A stretch of DNA of 13,143 nt from Candidatus Omnitrophota bacterium (GTDB taxonomy: Bacteria; Ratteibacteria; UBA8468; B48-G9; JAFGKM01), in contig JAMWBY010000036.1 in assembly GCA_023818745.1 (NCBI GenBank), forward strand, positions 1 through 13,143, in the 5' to 3' direction. How positions within the stretch are numbered: position 1 is the stretch's first letter; each line of letters begins with the position of its first letter. Shown one piece after another: positions 1 through 8,039 of the stretch. Under the pieces are notes generated by a model. The model was not told the origin of the DNA and searched no databases. It was given only the letters and a program-made list of their open reading frames with translations. A program made the translations under genes and the position numbers.

Positions 1-1
1 A

Positions 2-589
2 GAATGGTTAAAATTTAAAGAACTTATGGATAAAAGAATTATTGGAAGACCAGTCATATGGCATCAGATATGGGGTGGAAATGGACCTTCTGCTGAATGG
101 TATTATGATATCAAAAAAGGAATGGGGCCTTTTGTAGATGGAGCTGTTCACTCTTATGATTTTGCAATTTTTACTTTTGGTAAAGTTAAAAAAGTTAAAA
201 GTTCATTAACAAGATTTAAAAAATTTACCTCTCCTGATACAGGAGTTGTTTGTGTTGAATTTGAAAGAGGAGATATGCTTGTTTTATGCTGGAGTTGGGG
301 TCTTCCAAAAAATGTTTCATCACAATATCTTCATCAATCACTTGGTCCTGAAGGAGTTTTAATTTTTGATGGTGCAAGAGACGAAAATGGAAAATATTTT
401 GTCATTAAAAAAGAAGGTGGAGAAGAAAAAATAGGACCAATTCCTTTAAATTCTCTTGGTATTGGATTTGAAAAACAGATGGAGCATTTTATTGATTGTG
501 TAAAAAATAATAAAAAACCTGTTGTTAGTGGAATTGATGGTTATGAATCTCTAAAAATTGGACTTGATGTCTTAAAAAGGTGGAAATAA
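2..589 (+). CDS. Gfo/Idh/MocA-family oxidoreductase, C-terminal part (5' end outside window)
   Basis: The frame is open from the left edge. An ATG at 26 lies inside the domain and is probably not the start, because the codons before it (EWLKFKEL, then MDKRIIGRP) already read like the usual helix and strand leading into the C-terminal domain. About 195 residues are present; family members are usually 330-400, so the N-terminal Rossmann NAD(P)-binding domain is missing. Supporting features are a GPFVDGAVHSYDF segment, corresponding to the family's G-x-x-x-D-x-x-x-H-x-x-D motif with its catalytic-type His, and a final helix ending QMEHFIDCVKNNKKP, typical of the family end. Members oxidise or reduce sugars, inositols or related polyols with NAD(P). 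The substrate cannot be told from this half. It faces the minus-strand operon convergently. Family assignment is solid; the exact activity is unknown. Confidence 0.85.
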   Translation, partial: EWLKFKELMDKRIIGRPVIWHQIWGGNGPSAEWYYDIKKGMGPFVDGAVHSYDFAIFTFGKVKKVKSSLTRFKKFTSPDTGVVCVEFERGDMLVLCWSWGLPKNVSSQYLHQSLGPEGVLIFDGARDENGKYFVIKKEGGEEKIGPIPLNSLGIGFEKQMEHFIDCVKNNKKPVVSGIDGYESLKIGLDVLKRWK

Positions 590-1129
590 AAAGTTATACA
601 AAGTCAGAGGTCTTTTTAAAAAATTCTGGAAAGAAAAGAATAACTGAGTTAAGGAAGAAAGATATATAGTTAAATACAAAATTAATTCATCAACAAAAGC
701 AAAGATTTTCTTTTAAGGTATTGCAGACAGATGATGGGAACAAGTTTAACAAATATTTTCAAGATGCATGCAAAGTCATCAATTTAGAACATTATTTTTC
801 AAGAGTAAAAAAGAACAAATGAGTTTGCAGAAATATAGATATATCATAGGACTTTAGAAAAGGAGTTTTTACAGATGGGTAATTACATAGATGATATAGG
901 ACTTTTTAATAAACTTTTAACTGAGTGGCTAATAGAATATAATTTTAATCGTCAAGGTCAGTCCTTAGGTTATCTTACACCTATTGATTTTCTATCAGGA
1001 AAACAAAAACTTAGCAAAATAAGAAAAATATGCAAAAATGAATCTACATAAGATGAAAAAGTGTTCACGATGCTCAACTTATACACATCTCTTTTAATTC
1101 CAAAATCTTTTACATTATAATTTCCTATT
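590..1129. other. Decayed region between convergent genes
   Basis: No intact gene is present in these roughly 540 bases between the oxidoreductase stop and the end of the nagB-lmbE gene. The middle carries a plus-strand transposase relic, listed separately. The left flank (590-669) has a short Lys-rich reading frame in the same frame as the first relic piece, ending in TAG at 667-669. It could be more of the same decayed gene, but I do not recognise it. The right flank (1052-1129) shows no gene and no convincing terminator for either side. Confidence 0.6.
670..1051 (+). pseudogene. Broken rve-type (IS481/IS3-like) transposase remnant
   Basis: Two plus-strand pieces in different frames together read as the C-terminal half of an integrase-core (DDE) transposase. 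The first piece (670-822) contains LQTDDGNKFNKYF, matching the QTDNGSEF motif with the second catalytic Asp at 730-732, followed by HYFSRV. A TGA at 820-822 ends that frame. The second piece (from about 815) continues in the +1-shifted frame as NEFAE, a TAG stop at 836-838, YHRTLEKEF, then the family tail NFNRQGQSLGYLTPIDFL, ending at TAA 1049-1051. The HTH domain and first catalytic Asp are not found. One frameshift, one internal stop and 5' loss make it inactive. The IS481-like assignment rests on these motifs alone; IS3 is the alternative. Confidence 0.8.
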
Positions 1130-3475
1130 TTATGCCTCCATAATATTTTTTAAATAATCACTTTCTTTTAAAAACTCTTCAACTTCCATTTCTCTAATAA
1201 AAACAATTCCTCTACTTGCTCTTATTCTTGCATACTCACTACCACTAAAAAAGTCTCTTCCCAAAACAGATTTTATAAATCCACCCTGTTGAACCATTAT
1301 CTTTACAGCAAGTTCAGAAAAAGGACCATCATATTCATAACTTGGGAAAGAAGCATCTCTTTGAGAACCAAAACATATATTAAAAGCGCTTTTCATAATT
1401 GCTATTGAATTCATTGAAACAGGAACATATATATTTGCTTCGGATGGATGAAATCTATCCCATATATTCCTATATCCCCATATCTTTAATTTTTTATCAG
1501 TAGTAGAATTATAACTTTTTATAGATTGAGCAATTATTTGAAGAACCTTGTAATGAGTATCTGGACCTGTCCCTTCAGGGTCAAAAGCAACAGTAATAAC
1601 ATCTGGATTTACTTTTTTCAAAATTTCAAGAAATGGTTTTACATCCCTTTCCCATTCGGGTTGGGGTGTAAATATTTCGCCTGTATAAAATCCAAGTCGT
1701 AAATGGAAAATATTATTACAACTAAATCCTAAATGTGCCCATAAAAGTTCTTCCTCCCATTCTCTTATCATTCCTTTTAACTTTTGAATATCTGGAATAT
1801 CTTTTTTCCCAGGATAAGCTTTATTTATCTCTTGTTTAAGAAAATAAATTTTATTTAAAATTTTCTCCTGTTTATCGCTTTTTACTATTTCCACTAAATT
1901 ACGATACATTCTTCGTGCTTCTGCTTCTTTTTTTACTTCCTCATTTTGCTCTGCAATGCCATCTAAATATCTGTAAATGTCTCTATCTCTTCCAACAACA
2001 TTCTTTTTCTCAAAATAATCCTTTTCTAATAAAAGTTTATTTAACCTACCCTCTTTTATATGTTTTTCAAGATTTTCAAGTTGTTCTGTTAAATAATTGT
2101 TCGTAACAGAAGTAAAACCACTTGTTAAAGTAGCAAAAAAATGATAATTTGTTGGCTTTCTTACAAGATGAAGGATGTAAGGTAAATATCCAAGCATAAT
2201 ATCATCATGATGAGGGGCTGTATGTAAAAAAATTGTATTCTCTATCTCTCTAATTCCTCTAAAAACTCTATCTTTAAAATCATCTTCTATTTTCTTAGTT
2301 ATTTCTTTAAGGTCTTTCATTTCATCTTTTTCAATTAAAATTTTTCCAAAAATATCACCTTCAACATCTTTCAATTTGATTTCAGTTATTTTTTTACCTA
2401 ATTTATAAGAAATATTTACAAGAATTTTTTCTTTTTCAGAATATGGAATCGTTTTATAATTTTTTAGTTTCTTAATTTTTCTTCCCGTCAAAAGACAAGC
2501 TGCACCACATGTGATATAAAATCTTGCTCCTTTTAATTTTTGTAAAGCAGTGGCTGGATATAGAATATCTGGAGCATTTTCAACTGCATCCTTTACAACT
2601 TTTGCTTTACTTTCTCCTGCTGCCATAATTATTGCAGTTGTAGTTGGATTTTTACATATTGTTGCTAGTCCAATAGTCATAACTGCTTTATCTCTTGAAT
2701 TCTCAATACCTCCAAGGTCTACGGATGCTGCAGCAGCGGTTTCATAATTTATCTTGAGAATTCTTGTTGTTGAATTATGGTCTGAACCTTTTATATTAAA
2801 AGCAATATGACCATCTGGCCCAATCCCTCCAAGAAAAAATCCTATTCCCCCAAGATTTTCAATTTTTTTCTCATATTCCATCGCATATCTATCAATTTCA
2901 TATATTGCTTGTTGCTGTCTTTTTTCTTGTTCATTATTAGGCATCCTATATCTTAAGGTAAGGTCTACTTGTCCTTCAGGAAAAATAGAAAAAAGATTTT
3001 GTCCTTTAGGTGCACCTATTGTCCATGTATTCATAAGTATAGTTTTAGCAGGATTCAAATCAAAACCATCTATATAAAACTTTTTTATGTAATAGTTGAA
3101 ACTATTTTCTCTATCAGGAGGCATGGGATAAAACTCATCCATTTGGATAAACCAGTAATTTTTCATCTTTGGTTTATTCTTCAAATCAATACCCCAGTAT
3201 GATAATTCTTTTTTAACCTCTTCTCTATCCCAGTGTTTCAGATAAAATTGAGTCCATTTTATAAAATATTCAGGTGTCTTCCCAGTAGGAAGTGATATAA
3301 CTCCTTCTGGATTTAACTGAAGCCATTCAATAAACCTTAAAGAAACAATTTTCCCTAAGAGAGGGAAATTAGGGACTTCAAGAACTTTTATTTTTTCGTA
3401 AGGATATAATAATTTCTTTTTAAACTCTTTAATCGCTATCTCCTCAACAGCAGAAGATAAATTATATTTTCTCAT
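1130..3475 (-). CDS. nagB: Fused glucosamine-6-phosphate deaminase-like (NagB) and LmbE/PIG-L deacetylase-like protein
   Basis: This 781-residue protein has two domains. Residues about 20-335 are NagB-like (aldose-ketose isomerase type): LPTGKTPEY at 62-70, MDEF at 112-115, GGIGPDGHIAFN at 216-227 and SKAK at 289-292. Residues about 412-770 resemble LmbE/PIG-L zinc N-deacetylases: PHHDD at 421-425, matching the AHPDD zinc/catalytic motif, and PDTHYK at 638-643, which supplies the likely third zinc ligand. Between those motifs lies a Lys/Glu-rich, probably helical insert (about 455-580) that ordinary LmbE proteins lack. NagB converts glucosamine-6-P to fructose-6-P and ammonia. The LmbE partner suggests de-N-acetylation of the same sugar first, which is inference. 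By hand alignment to E. coli NagB, Glu148 is Ile228 and the phosphate-binding Arg172 is Ala247, so the substrate or reaction may differ. No signal peptide is seen. The ATG at 3475 lies 18 nt after the tRNA with no clear Shine-Dalgarno. NagB-LmbE fusions are known in other bacteria, e.g. Bacteroidetes. Confidence 0.88.
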   Translation of the reverse strand: MRKYNLSSAVEEIAIKEFKKKLLYPYEKIKVLEVPNFPLLGKIVSLRFIEWLQLNPEGVISLPTGKTPEYFIKWTQFYLKHWDREEVKKELSYWGIDLKNKPKMKNYWFIQMDEFYPMPPDRENSFNYYIKKFYIDGFDLNPAKTILMNTWTIGAPKGQNLFSIFPEGQVDLTLRYRMPNNEQEKRQQQAIYEIDRYAMEYEKKIENLGGIGFFLGGIGPDGHIAFNIKGSDHNSTTRILKINYETAAAASVDLGGIENSRDKAVMTIGLATICKNPTTTAIIMAAGESKAKVVKDAVENAPDILYPATALQKLKGARFYITCGAACLLTGRKIKKLKNYKTIPYSEKEKILVNISYKLGKKITEIKLKDVEGDIFGKILIEKDEMKDLKEITKKIEDDFKDRVFRGIREIENTIFLHTAPHHDDIMLGYLPYILHLVRKPTNYHFFATLTSGFTSVTNNYLTEQLENLEKHIKEGRLNKLLLEKDYFEKKNVVGRDRDIYRYLDGIAEQNEEVKKEAEARRMYRNLVEIVKSDKQEKILNKIYFLKQEINKAYPGKKDIPDIQKLKGMIREWEEELLWAHLGFSCNNIFHLRLGFYTGEIFTPQPEWERDVKPFLEILKKVNPDVITVAFDPEGTGPDTHYKVLQIIAQSIKSYNSTTDKKLKIWGYRNIWDRFHPSEANIYVPVSMNSIAIMKSAFNICFGSQRDASFPSYEYDGPFSELAVKIMVQQGGFIKSVLGRDFFSGSEYARIRASRGIVFIREMEVEEFLKESDYLKNIMEA

Positions 3476-3493
3476 TTTAATATTTTTTTAAAA

Positions 3494-3566
3494 TGGGCGG
3501 TACAGGACTTGAACCTGTGGCCTCTTCCTTGTGAAGGAAGCGCTCTAACCACTGAGCTAACCGCCC
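3494..3566 (-). tRNA. tRNA-Val(CAC): tRNA-Val (anticodon CAC)
   Basis: Reading the minus strand from 3566 gives a complete cloverleaf. The acceptor stem is GGGCGGT/ACCGCCC (7 bp). The D arm is GCTC/GAGC with loop AGTGGTTA. The anticodon stem is CTTCC/GGAAG with loop TTCACAA, so the anticodon is CAC and it decodes the Val codon GUG. The variable loop has 5 nt, and the T arm is ACAGG/CCTGT with loop TTCAAGT. The discriminator is A at 3494. No CCA follows in the DNA, so the end must be added by a CCA-adding enzyme. The first ten bases are also the last ten of mtnA: the mtnA TAG stop is tRNA bases 8-10. The nagB-lmbE start lies 18 nt downstream with no terminator between, which implies co-transcription and processing of a mixed mRNA/tRNA transcript. 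Confidence 0.96.
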
Positions 3567-4591
3567 AAATTTTTTATATCTTCTGTTTTTAAAATACCCT
3601 TTTCTGTTATAAATCCTGTGATTAAGTAATTTGGTGTTAAATCAAATGCTGGATTAAAAACATAAGTATTTTTAGGACATATATATTTCCCATTTATTTT
3701 TTTTATCTCATCTTCATTCCTTTGCTCAATTATTATTTCTTCCCCTGTCTCTATATTAAAATCAAAAGTTGAAAGAGGTGCAGCAACATAGAAAGGAATT
3801 TTATGATAATTTGCCAATACCGCCAAAGAATAAGTTCCTATTTTATTAGCAGTATCACCATTTCTTGCAACCCTATCTGCTCCAACAATTACAATATCTA
3901 TTCTTTTTTTACTCATTAAATATCCAGCCATATTATCACATATAAGTGTATAAGAAATCCTATTTTTTTCAAGTTCCCAAGAGGTTAAACGGGCTCCTTG
4001 TAATACCGGTCTTGTCTCATTCACATATACATGGATTTTTTTTCCCTTTTGATTAGCAACATAAATAGGTGCAAGAGCAGTCCCAAATCCACTTGTAGCA
4101 AGTCCACCAGCATTACAATGTGTCAAAATATTCATTCCATTTTCTATCAGAGCATTTCCATATTCTCCAATTTTGTAACATGCATGTAAGTCCTCTTTGT
4201 AAATATTGTTTGCTTCTTTGATTAATAATTTCTTTAAATTTTTTTTAGAATCTCCATTAAACATATTAACAACTTTCTCCATTCTATTAAGAGCATAAAA
4301 TAAATTATATGCAGTTGGTCTTGCGCTTTTCAATATTTCAATATCTTTCTTAATTTTATTTTTCAATTTTTCAAGAGGCAGATTTTCATTTTCTATAAAT
4401 GATACTACTACGCCATAAGCAGAAACACAGCCAATTAAAGGAGCACCTCTTATTTTTAAATTTTTAATCGCATCATAAACTTTCTTTATAGTATCAAGTT
4501 TTAATATAACTTCTTTTTCAGGCAATTTTCTCTGGTCAATTACATACAATCCATTATGCCACCATAGTGGCTTTACAGGTATTTTTTTCAT
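3557..4591 (-). CDS. mtnA: S-methyl-5-thioribose-1-phosphate isomerase
   Basis: This 344-residue cytosolic enzyme of the methionine salvage pathway converts 5-methylthioribose-1-phosphate to 5-methylthioribulose-1-phosphate. Family motifs are all visible: RGAPLIG at 48-54, THCNAG at 157-162 with the catalytic Cys159, NETRPVLQGARLT at 191-203, and GADRVARNGDTANKIGTY at 237-254 with the catalytic Asp239 and substrate-binding Asn249-Lys250. The length is normal for MtnA; the related eIF2B subunits and ribose-1,5-bisphosphate isomerases are alternatives, but the Cys/Asp pair and NETRP motif favour MtnA. The ATG at 4591 is 1 nt after the dnaE stop, with AGGA about 7 nt upstream. The final codons, Gly-Gly-stop, are encoded by the first ten bases of tRNA-Val, so the gene runs into the tRNA. 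No other methionine-salvage gene is in the window. Confidence 0.95.
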   Translation of the reverse strand: MKKIPVKPLWWHNGLYVIDQRKLPEKEVILKLDTIKKVYDAIKNLKIRGAPLIGCVSAYGVVVSFIENENLPLEKLKNKIKKDIEILKSARPTAYNLFYALNRMEKVVNMFNGDSKKNLKKLLIKEANNIYKEDLHACYKIGEYGNALIENGMNILTHCNAGGLATSGFGTALAPIYVANQKGKKIHVYVNETRPVLQGARLTSWELEKNRISYTLICDNMAGYLMSKKRIDIVIVGADRVARNGDTANKIGTYSLAVLANYHKIPFYVAAPLSTFDFNIETGEEIIIEQRNEDEIKKINGKYICPKNTYVFNPAFDLTPNYLITGFITEKGILKTEDIKNLGG

Positions 4592-4592
4592 T

Positions 4593-7500
4593 TCAAATTC
4601 CTGGATGCAAACAATCTTCTCCTAACACCTTTCTGATTTCTTCTATAAATTCCTCATTGGGGTCTATTCCTGATTGTCTTGGTCTTATTTTTACTTTTTT
4701 GTTTCCATCAGCAATTATGTTTATAAATACAGGATGGTTTCCAATAAATTTTACAAAAATTTTCTTTAATATATTCAATTTTTCTTCACTAATAGGCAAT
4801 TTTAAATCAATCTCAATTTTTTTCAGAAACTTTTCTTTTACATTATTCACATTTGCAACATCATCAACTATTATTTTGACTTCTTCTTCATCTTTTTTTA
4901 TTTTACCCTTTACAAAAATTAAATTGTTTGCTCTTATATATGTTGAAAATTCACTATAAACATTTGGATAAAATAATGCTTTAATTTTGCCATCCATATT
5001 CTCTATCTCTACTATTGCCATTTTCTCACCTTTTTTTCTTGTTGTTGTTCTCTTTATATCGGTAAGTATTCCTCCCCATATTACTTCTTCTCCATTTTTT
5101 ACTTTTTCAATCTGTGAAAAGGACATAGAATAAATTTTTATTAATGGCATATCTTTTTCTATAGGATGCCCTGTAAGGTAAACTCCAAGCATATCTTTTT
5201 CATAAGATAAAAGTTTTGTTTTAGGCCATTCAGGAAGCGACTTAATTGCTTCTTTGTTTAAGATAGGAGTTAATTTTTTTGACTCCTTTGATGAGAAAAT
5301 TTCAATATGATTCTCATTTTTAATCTTTTGCATTTTCGCCCCGTGTTCAATTGCTTCATCTATCATTGCAAAAAGTTGAGAACGTGGAAGGCCAAGATAA
5401 TCAAAAGCAGCACCTTTAACTAAACTTTCAATTACTTTTTTATTCACCACTCTTAAATTAACCCTTTCGCAGAAATCAAACAAAGAAGTAAAATTACCAC
5501 TTTTTCTACCTTCAATTATTGACTTTACAGCAGTATTACCAACATTTTTTATTGCAGAAAGAGCAAAAATTATATCGTTTCCAAAAATTTTAAATTTTTC
5601 ATCACTTTCACAAAGGTCAGGTGGTAAAACCCAAATATTCATTCTTTCACATTCTTCAATATATTCTGCTATTTTATCAGCATTCCCAATTTCACTATTA
5701 AGTAAAGAAGTCATAAATTCAAGAGGATAATTTGCTTTTAAATAAGCTGTTTGATACGAAAGTAGAGCGTATCCTGCACTGTGGGATTTATTAAAACCAT
5801 ACCCAGCAAATTTTGAAATGTTTTCAAATATTGCTTCTGCAACTTCCTTTTTAATTCCGTTTGAAAAAGCACCTTTTACAAATTTTTCCCTCATTTTTTC
5901 CATTTCAGAAAGGATTTTTTTTCCCATTGCTTTCCTCAAAACATCCGCTTCTCCCATACTGAAATTGGCAAGTTTGTTTGCAATCTGCATTACTTGTTCT
6001 TGATATAAAATTACTCCATAAGTTGGTTTTAAAATTGGTTCTAAAAGTGGATGGTCATATTTTATTTTAGATGGATCCTTTTTCCTTTCAATATATTCTT
6101 CAATCATACCACTCTTCATTGGTCCTGGTCTGTATAAGGCAAGAACAGCAATAATATCTTCAAATTTCTGCGGTTGCAATCTTTTTAATAAACTTCTCAT
6201 TCCTTCACTTTCAAGTTGAAATACCCCTATTGTTTCTCCTTTAGAAAGCAATTCATATGTTTTTTTATCATCAAGAGGAAATTGGTCAATTTTTTTGTTT
6301 TTTCTTTTTTCTATTAGGTTTAAAGTGTCTTCAATAACAGAAAGAGTTTTAAGTCCAAGTATATCAATTTTTAAAAGCCCTATTTTTTCAATACATTCAA
6401 ATTCATATTGAGTTGCAATTTCTTCGTTAGGACCTTTAAATAAAGGAACATAGTTATCAACAGGTAAATCGGTTATTACAACTCCTGCTGCATGAATAGA
6501 AGAGTGTCTTGCAAGTCCTTCAAGTTTTAAAGAAATGTCAAACAACTGTTTAATTTTTTCATCTGATTCTATGAGTGTTTTTATATCAGAATTGGTGGCA
6601 AGTTCTTCTTTAAGTGTAACACCAGGTTCATGACTTATAAGTTTTGCTATTCTATCTACTTCAGTATATGAAAAACCTAATACTCTTCCAACATCTCTTA
6701 CAACTGCTCTTGCTTGCAATCTTCCATAAGTTCCTATCTGACATACATTATCTTTCCCATATTTCTCTTTTATATATTCAATCACTTCCTCCCTTTTTCT
6801 ATCACAAAAGTCAATATCTATATCAGGTAAACTTATTCTTTCCGGATTTAAAAACCTTTCAAATATTAAATTATAATCAAGAGGATTTATTTGAGTTATG
6901 TCAAGTAAATATGCAATTAAACTTCCTGCAGCAGAACCTCTTCCAGGTCCTACTCTTATTCCTCTTTTTCTAGCTTCATTGACAAAATCATTTATTATTA
7001 AAAAATATCCAGAAAATCCCATCTGTTTTATTATTTTAAATTCATATGAAACCCTTCTTATGATCTCATTTTCACTTTTTTCATCAAACTTTTCTAACTC
7101 AATATTAAATTTTCTTTTTAACCCCTGCTTTACAATTTCTTCAAGATATTCATCAACAGTTTTATTTAAAGGGGGTATAAATTTGGGTAGATAATATTTG
7201 TCAAAGTCAATCTTAAGATTACATTTTTCACTAATTTCAATTGTTGTGTCTATTGCAGAAGGAATATCTTTAAATATCTCCATCATTTCTTGGGGAGTTT
7301 TAAAATAAATCTGATCTGTTTGGAATCTAAATCTATTATGGTCTTCAATCTTTGATTGTGTTTGAATACATAATAGAACTTCATGTGCAAGTTTATCATC
7401 TTTATGAATATAATGACAGTCATTAGTTCCTACAAGTTTTATCCCTGTCTTCTGGCTCAATTCAAGCATTAACGGAATAATTTTTTTTTCTTCTTCAAGA

Positions 7501-8039
7501 TTAAGGATTGTAATTTCAAGATAAAAATTTTCTTTTCCAAATATTTCAGAATAGATTCCCGCTACCTCTAATGCTTTTTGAAATTCATTATTTTTTAAAT
7601 ACCAGGCAATTTCTCCCTGAAGACAACCTGAAAGTCCAATCAAGCCACCAGAATATTGAGAAAGAATTTCTTTATCTATTCTTGGTTTATAATATATCCC
7701 CTCAAGATAGGAAATAGAGGAGAGTTTCATCAAATTTCTATAACCTTCATTATCTTTAACAAGAATTGTCAAATGATAGGGAGAACGTCTTTCATTTTCT
7801 GTTTTTCTATCAAATCTTGATTTTGGCGCAATATACATTTCACTTCCAATTATTGGTTTAACACCATTTTCAATACAAGTTATATAAAATTTTATTGCTC
7901 CTGCCATTGTCCCATGGTCTGTTACGGCAAGTGATTTCATCCCCATTCTGTGAGCAAGAGGAACTACTTCTTCAATTCTACACATTCCATCAAGTAAACT
8001 ATATTCAGTATGTAAATGAAGATGGACAAACTTTTTCAT
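4593..8039 (-). CDS. dnaE: DNA polymerase III subunit alpha (replicative polymerase)
   Basis: The catalytic subunit of the replicative DNA polymerase III holoenzyme, 1148 residues, is close to E. coli DnaE (1160). Domain order: PHP domain from residue 1 (HLHLHTEYSLLDG; TDHGTMAG at 40-47), polymerase core with GPGRGSAAGS (about 363-372) and catalytic PDIDIDF (404-410; Asp405 and Asp407) plus the third Asp558 in KIDILGL, then YQEQVMQIA, a helix-hairpin-helix around 825-845, and a C-terminal OB-fold near 987-1060. A possible beta-clamp-binding peptide, HIEIF, lies near 910. The PHP metal ligands look complete, including His42 and Asp206/His208, where E. coli has substitutions. No intein is present. 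The ATG at 8039 overlaps the upstream gene's TGA (ATGA); only a weak purine-rich GAGAG precedes it, so translation is probably coupled. This is DnaE-type, not PolC-type (no epsilon-like exonuclease insert). Confidence 0.97.
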   Translation of the reverse strand: MKKFVHLHLHTEYSLLDGMCRIEEVVPLAHRMGMKSLAVTDHGTMAGAIKFYITCIENGVKPIIGSEMYIAPKSRFDRKTENERRSPYHLTILVKDNEGYRNLMKLSSISYLEGIYYKPRIDKEILSQYSGGLIGLSGCLQGEIAWYLKNNEFQKALEVAGIYSEIFGKENFYLEITILNLEEEKKIIPLMLELSQKTGIKLVGTNDCHYIHKDDKLAHEVLLCIQTQSKIEDHNRFRFQTDQIYFKTPQEMMEIFKDIPSAIDTTIEISEKCNLKIDFDKYYLPKFIPPLNKTVDEYLEEIVKQGLKRKFNIELEKFDEKSENEIIRRVSYEFKIIKQMGFSGYFLIINDFVNEARKRGIRVGPGRGSAAGSLIAYLLDITQINPLDYNLIFERFLNPERISLPDIDIDFCDRKREEVIEYIKEKYGKDNVCQIGTYGRLQARAVVRDVGRVLGFSYTEVDRIAKLISHEPGVTLKEELATNSDIKTLIESDEKIKQLFDISLKLEGLARHSSIHAAGVVITDLPVDNYVPLFKGPNEEIATQYEFECIEKIGLLKIDILGLKTLSVIEDTLNLIEKRKNKKIDQFPLDDKKTYELLSKGETIGVFQLESEGMRSLLKRLQPQKFEDIIAVLALYRPGPMKSGMIEEYIERKKDPSKIKYDHPLLEPILKPTYGVILYQEQVMQIANKLANFSMGEADVLRKAMGKKILSEMEKMREKFVKGAFSNGIKKEVAEAIFENISKFAGYGFNKSHSAGYALLSYQTAYLKANYPLEFMTSLLNSEIGNADKIAEYIEECERMNIWVLPPDLCESDEKFKIFGNDIIFALSAIKNVGNTAVKSIIEGRKSGNFTSLFDFCERVNLRVVNKKVIESLVKGAAFDYLGLPRSQLFAMIDEAIEHGAKMQKIKNENHIEIFSSKESKKLTPILNKEAIKSLPEWPKTKLLSYEKDMLGVYLTGHPIEKDMPLIKIYSMSFSQIEKVKNGEEVIWGGILTDIKRTTTRKKGEKMAIVEIENMDGKIKALFYPNVYSEFSTYIRANNLIFVKGKIKKDEEEVKIIVDDVANVNNVKEKFLKKIEIDLKLPISEEKLNILKKIFVKFIGNHPVFINIIADGNKKVKIRPRQSGIDPNEEFIEEIRKVLGEDCLHPGI

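Noticed and set aside
594..1085. TTATACA direct repeats at 594-600 and 1079-1085 as a target-site duplication of the transposase relic.
   Set aside because: Seven AT-rich bases over 500 nt are expected by chance, and no terminal inverted repeats were found next to them.
1055..1100. Possible terminator for the minus-strand operon (GTGT...ACAC followed by T's on the minus strand).
   Set aside because: The stem is only about four base pairs with a large loop; too weak to call.
3494..3566. tRNA-Val as an attachment site of an integrated island covering the left part of the window.
   Set aside because: No integrase gene, no repeat of the tRNA 3' end on the left side, and no visible change in composition.
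4593..8039. Intein or other insertion in dnaE.
   Set aside because: The length matches ordinary DnaE proteins and all core motifs are contiguous.
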